From Alistipes sp. (lineage in GTDB: Bacteria > Bacteroidota > Bacteroidia > Bacteroidales > Rikenellaceae): 56,535 nt of DNA. Every line of letters begins with the position of its first letter. The first letter of the stretch is position 1. Made by a program: the position numbers and the translations under genes. The stretch lies in assembly GCA_017558115.1 (NCBI GenBank), contig JAFYWG010000036.1, positions 1 through 56,535 on the forward strand. Reading direction: 5' to 3'. Shown here in pieces: positions 53,741 through 56,535 of this stretch. The notes beneath the pieces are model-generated. The model searched no databases and was not told the DNA's origin. It was given only the letters and a program-made list of their open reading frames with translations.

Positions 53741-55780
53741 ATGTTCAAACTGAGACAACGAACCATCATCGAGACACTGTTGATAGTAGGCTGCATAGCA
53801 CTCATAGTCTATTTTATGCCTCGCGACACAAATTTCAACTACCACTTCAGCATAAACACCCCCTGGGGTTACGGCCAGCTGATGTCCGACTTCGACTTTC
53901 CCATCTACAAAAGCGACGAGGATATTGCAGCCGAGCGCGACAGCTTGCTGAAGAGTTTCCAGCCCTACTTCAACATGGATAGTTCGGCAACGGAGAAGGC
54001 ACTCGACAAGTTCGCACGCGACTACAACAGAAGTTTCATCGAAGTTATTACTCCGCAGCAGTACAACACCTACCGCCAGCGTCTGATAAATGCCTACAAG
54101 CGAGGCATCGTGTCGCTCGAAAGCTCCGAGAAGATGAAACGCGACAGTCTGAACAACATCAAGATAATAAGCGGAAACATTGCCCTGTCGTCGGACATCA
54201 ACAACCTGAACACCATAAAGTCGGTGTACGAACAGCTGACCTACAACGACACACTGCCCAAAGAGACACTGCGCCAGCTGAAGCTCGAGGAGTACATACA
54301 GCCCAACATCATCTACGACTCCATAAAGACCAATCTGGCGCTTAAAGAGCTGAAAGCATCGGTGTCGCTGAGCGACGGCATTGTACAGAAGGGACAGAAA
54401 ATCATCAGCCGCGGCGACATTGTCGACGAAAAGCTGTACCAGACGCTGCACTCGTACCAGTATGAGTGGAACAAACGCACCAACGAGAAGCGCCACACGG
54501 GACTCACCCTTCTGGGACAGATTCTCATTACCACAATGGCACTGCTGGGAATGGTGGCCTTCATAAATGTCTACCGCCCCATGTACCTGAGACAGCAAAA
54601 TAGATTCATTCTTATATTCCTGCTCATCACCATCTTCTGCATCATCGTGGGAGCAATGGTACACACGCACACAGGCAACGTATTCATGGTGCCCTTTGCC
54701 ATGGTGCCCCTGCTGCTGTGTCTCTTCGTAGACTCGCGCACAGCCTTCATGGCCCACATAATACAGACATTCATCTGCTCTACGATGCTGTCGGCACCGC
54801 ACGTATTCATCCTCGTGCAGATAGCCGGAGGCGCGGCAGCCATATTCAGTCTGCGCGAACTCACGGCCCGCTCGCAGCTCTTCCGCACAATGTTCATAAT
54901 TCTCATCTGCCACGCACTTACATACTTTGCCTATGAGCTTATTGCCGAGAACAGCATAGAGAAAATATACCTGAGCACATACATCTACTTTCTTATAAGC
55001 GGAGGACTGCTGCTCATCGCCTACCCGCTGATGTTCGCCATCGAGAAGATATTTGGATTCACGTCGGCCGTGACACTCATCGAGCTCTCGAACATCAATA
55101 ACGAGCTTCTAAACAAGCTGTCGCAGGACGCACCGGGCACCTTCCAACACTCTATGCAGGTGGGCAACCTCGCAGCCGAGGCGGCGCGACGCATAGGAGC
55201 CAACAGCATCGAAGTGCGTACGGGTGCCCTGTACCACGACATTGGCAAGATAAAGAACCCCATCTATTTTACCGAAAACCAGAGTGGAGGCATAAGCCCG
55301 CACAAGAGCCTGCAGCCCGAAGAGAGCGCAAAGATTATTCTGCAGCATGTGAAGGACGGCATTGCAATCGCACGCGCCCACCATCTGCCGCAGAGCATCA
55401 AGGACTTCATCACCACCCACCACGGCACCTCAAAGACAGGATATTTCTACATCACATACAAGAATGCCCACCCCGACGAAGAGATCGACGAAAAGCTCTT
55501 CACATACGAGGGGCCGCAGCCCAAGACCCGCGAGCAGGCAATCCTGATGATGGCCGACAGTGTGGAGGCAGCTTCGCACAGCCTCGAGGAGTACACCGAG
55601 AGCAACATCCACGCGCTTGTTGACAAGATAATCGACGCGCAGCTGGAGAACGGACAGTTTGCCCTTGCACCGCTCACCTTCAAGGATATCGACACCATAA
55701 AGACAACCTTCAAGGAGCGTCTCAAGGCAATCTACCACACACGCATCAGCTACCCCGAAGCAGCAAAGGCAAAAAACTAA
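53741..55780 (+). CDS. 7TM-HD phosphodiesterase (PgpH/YqfF family)
   Basis: 679 residues. A first TM (11-28) is followed by an extracytoplasmic 7TMR-HDED-type domain to about 265, then seven TM segments (about 265-450), then a cytosolic HD domain with HSMQVGNLAAEAARRIG, LYHDIGKIKNP and AHHLPQSIKDFITTHHG, carrying the metal-binding His and Asp residues. Relatives such as Listeria PgpH degrade cyclic di-AMP. Here that role is inference by family. The next gene starts 18 bases after its stop. Confidence 0.88.
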   Translation: MFKLRQRTIIETLLIVGCIALIVYFMPRDTNFNYHFSINTPWGYGQLMSDFDFPIYKSDEDIAAERDSLLKSFQPYFNMDSSATEKALDKFARDYNRSFIEVITPQQYNTYRQRLINAYKRGIVSLESSEKMKRDSLNNIKIISGNIALSSDINNLNTIKSVYEQLTYNDTLPKETLRQLKLEEYIQPNIIYDSIKTNLALKELKASVSLSDGIVQKGQKIISRGDIVDEKLYQTLHSYQYEWNKRTNEKRHTGLTLLGQILITTMALLGMVAFINVYRPMYLRQQNRFILIFLLITIFCIIVGAMVHTHTGNVFMVPFAMVPLLLCLFVDSRTAFMAHIIQTFICSTMLSAPHVFILVQIAGGAAAIFSLRELTARSQLFRTMFIILICHALTYFAYELIAENSIEKIYLSTYIYFLISGGLLLIAYPLMFAIEKIFGFTSAVTLIELSNINNELLNKLSQDAPGTFQHSMQVGNLAAEAARRIGANSIEVRTGALYHDIGKIKNPIYFTENQSGGISPHKSLQPEESAKIILQHVKDGIAIARAHHLPQSIKDFITTHHGTSKTGYFYITYKNAHPDEEIDEKLFTYEGPQPKTREQAILMMADSVEAASHSLEEYTESNIHALVDKIIDAQLENGQFALAPLTFKDIDTIKTTFKERLKAIYHTRISYPEAAKAKN

Positions 55781-55798
55781 CAATAAAGTAACCGAAGA

Positions 55799-56535
55799 AT
55801 GAAGAAGAGAGACATCCTGCACTATATTTGGAAATACAGGATGGTGGCGCACGACAAGCTGCGCACCCCATCGGGCAAGAATATAGAAATATTAAACATA
55901 GGCGAGGAGGATGGCAACATCTTCAGAAACGGCTGCGTAAGAATCGACGGCTGCGAGCGCGAGGGTGACATCCTCGTCGAGCCGTCCGAGGGCGACGGCA
56001 GCGCAGCACTCTGCGTAGTGTCGCCCGAGAGCCCCTGCCCCACCGACCCCGATGCCACATTGGTAATAGAGCCCGGCAAGCACTTCGAGGACGAATTTCT
56101 TGCAATAAGCTGCGGCAAGCGCCCCTGCGAGGAGACGATAAACGCCACCGACACCCTGCACACAAACAGCTACCTCTCGCGTCTGCTCATAGAGCGCATA
56201 GAGGACAAGGCGCGCCGCATAACCGCCACCCACAACCTGAGCGACAAACGCTGGGAAGAGACACTCTTCCGCACCCTCGCCCGCAATTTCGGATTCGGAA
56301 TACAGGGCGAAGCCTTCGAGCAGTGGGCAAGCATTCTCGACCTTACAGCGCTGGGCAAGCACCGCGACAACCTTATGCAGATAGAGGCAGTCTTTTTCGG
56401 ACAGGCGGGATTGCTGGAGCCCGAGAGTATCCCCGAATACTACCGAGTGGAGGCCGAGAGAACACCCTACTACACAGAACTCAGAAAAGAGTACCGATTC
56501 CTCGCAACGAAGTTCAACCTGCAGCAGGTCGACCA
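55799..56535 (+). CDS. DUF2851 family protein, 3' end cut off
   Basis: Open from the ATG at 55799 to the window edge, 245 complete codons. It begins MKKRDILHYIWKYRM, and IWKYRM with the following LRTPSGKNIEIL fits the N-terminus of the Bacteroidetes DUF2851 family. The usual segment with the DW-x-x-H-x-H-x-D pattern after the first 60 residues is not seen; instead the stretch reads GDILVEPSEGDGSAALCVV, so this member is diverged. No function is known. It lies 18 bases after the 7TM-HD gene and is likely co-transcribed. Confidence 0.65.
   Translation, partial: MKKRDILHYIWKYRMVAHDKLRTPSGKNIEILNIGEEDGNIFRNGCVRIDGCEREGDILVEPSEGDGSAALCVVSPESPCPTDPDATLVIEPGKHFEDEFLAISCGKRPCEETINATDTLHTNSYLSRLLIERIEDKARRITATHNLSDKRWEETLFRTLARNFGFGIQGEAFEQWASILDLTALGKHRDNLMQIEAVFFGQAGLLEPESIPEYYRVEAERTPYYTELRKEYRFLATKFNLQQVD

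Overview
The window looks like a chromosomal piece of a Bacteroidales bacterium; the genus cannot be fixed from sequence alone. The signs are promoters of the Bacteroidetes form (TAnnTTTG, often with TTTG or TTG about 19-20 bases upstream), weak Shine-Dalgarno sequences, a parA-parB-DUF5683-MltD gene string, DUF2851, gamma-alpha fused 2-oxoacid:ferredoxin oxidoreductase genes, and single-chain PurL.

Layout. 1-4318 (minus) holds pyrimidine/arginine precursor genes pyrC, carA and the 5' part of carB. 4319-5892 is a long non-coding stretch with a pyrC leader, a large imperfect inverted repeat built of 8-9 base tandem repeats, and the leader of the purine operon. 5893-18946 (plus) is a purine operon, purE-L-C-F-M-N-H-D-folD-purB, covering nearly all of the route from PRPP to IMP plus the adenylosuccinate lyase steps. 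19303-33821 (plus) is a seven-gene unit with its own promoter and terminator: SrfB-like actin-fold ATPase, SrfC-like P-loop GTPase, a membrane-anchored subtilisin-like protease with a possible SrfA-like N-terminus, a four-TM protein, a second GTPase-like protein, and two single-TM proteins. This is the most unusual part of the window. 33892-38650 has an AraC regulator, a secreted M28 peptidase and a patatin/beta-barrel protein. 38725-44414 (minus) reads parA, parB, DUF5683, lytic transglycosylase, mnmE. Then come a CPBP protease (plus), korAB, a NifX-like protein, mdh, waaA and gltX (minus), and finally a 7TM-HD phosphodiesterase and a truncated DUF2851 gene (plus).

How it fits together. The left third is nucleotide biosynthesis with hairpin-bearing leaders in front of both pyrC and purE, suggesting attenuation. 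CarA is odd: all three glutaminase triad positions are substituted. FolD sits in the purine operon, where it can feed formyl-THF to PurN and PurH. The Srf-like unit couples three nucleotide-binding proteins expected in the cytosol to four membrane proteins, one of them a complete Asp-His-Ser protease; its job is unknown and only a hypothesis is offered. The right half is housekeeping: chromosome partition, wall turnover, tRNA modification and charging, lipid A Kdo transfer, ferredoxin-linked carbon metabolism. Leucine codon use changes between mdh and waaA (about 50.5 kb), which may mark an old junction or an assembly join. No tRNA, rRNA, transposase, integrase or CRISPR array was seen.
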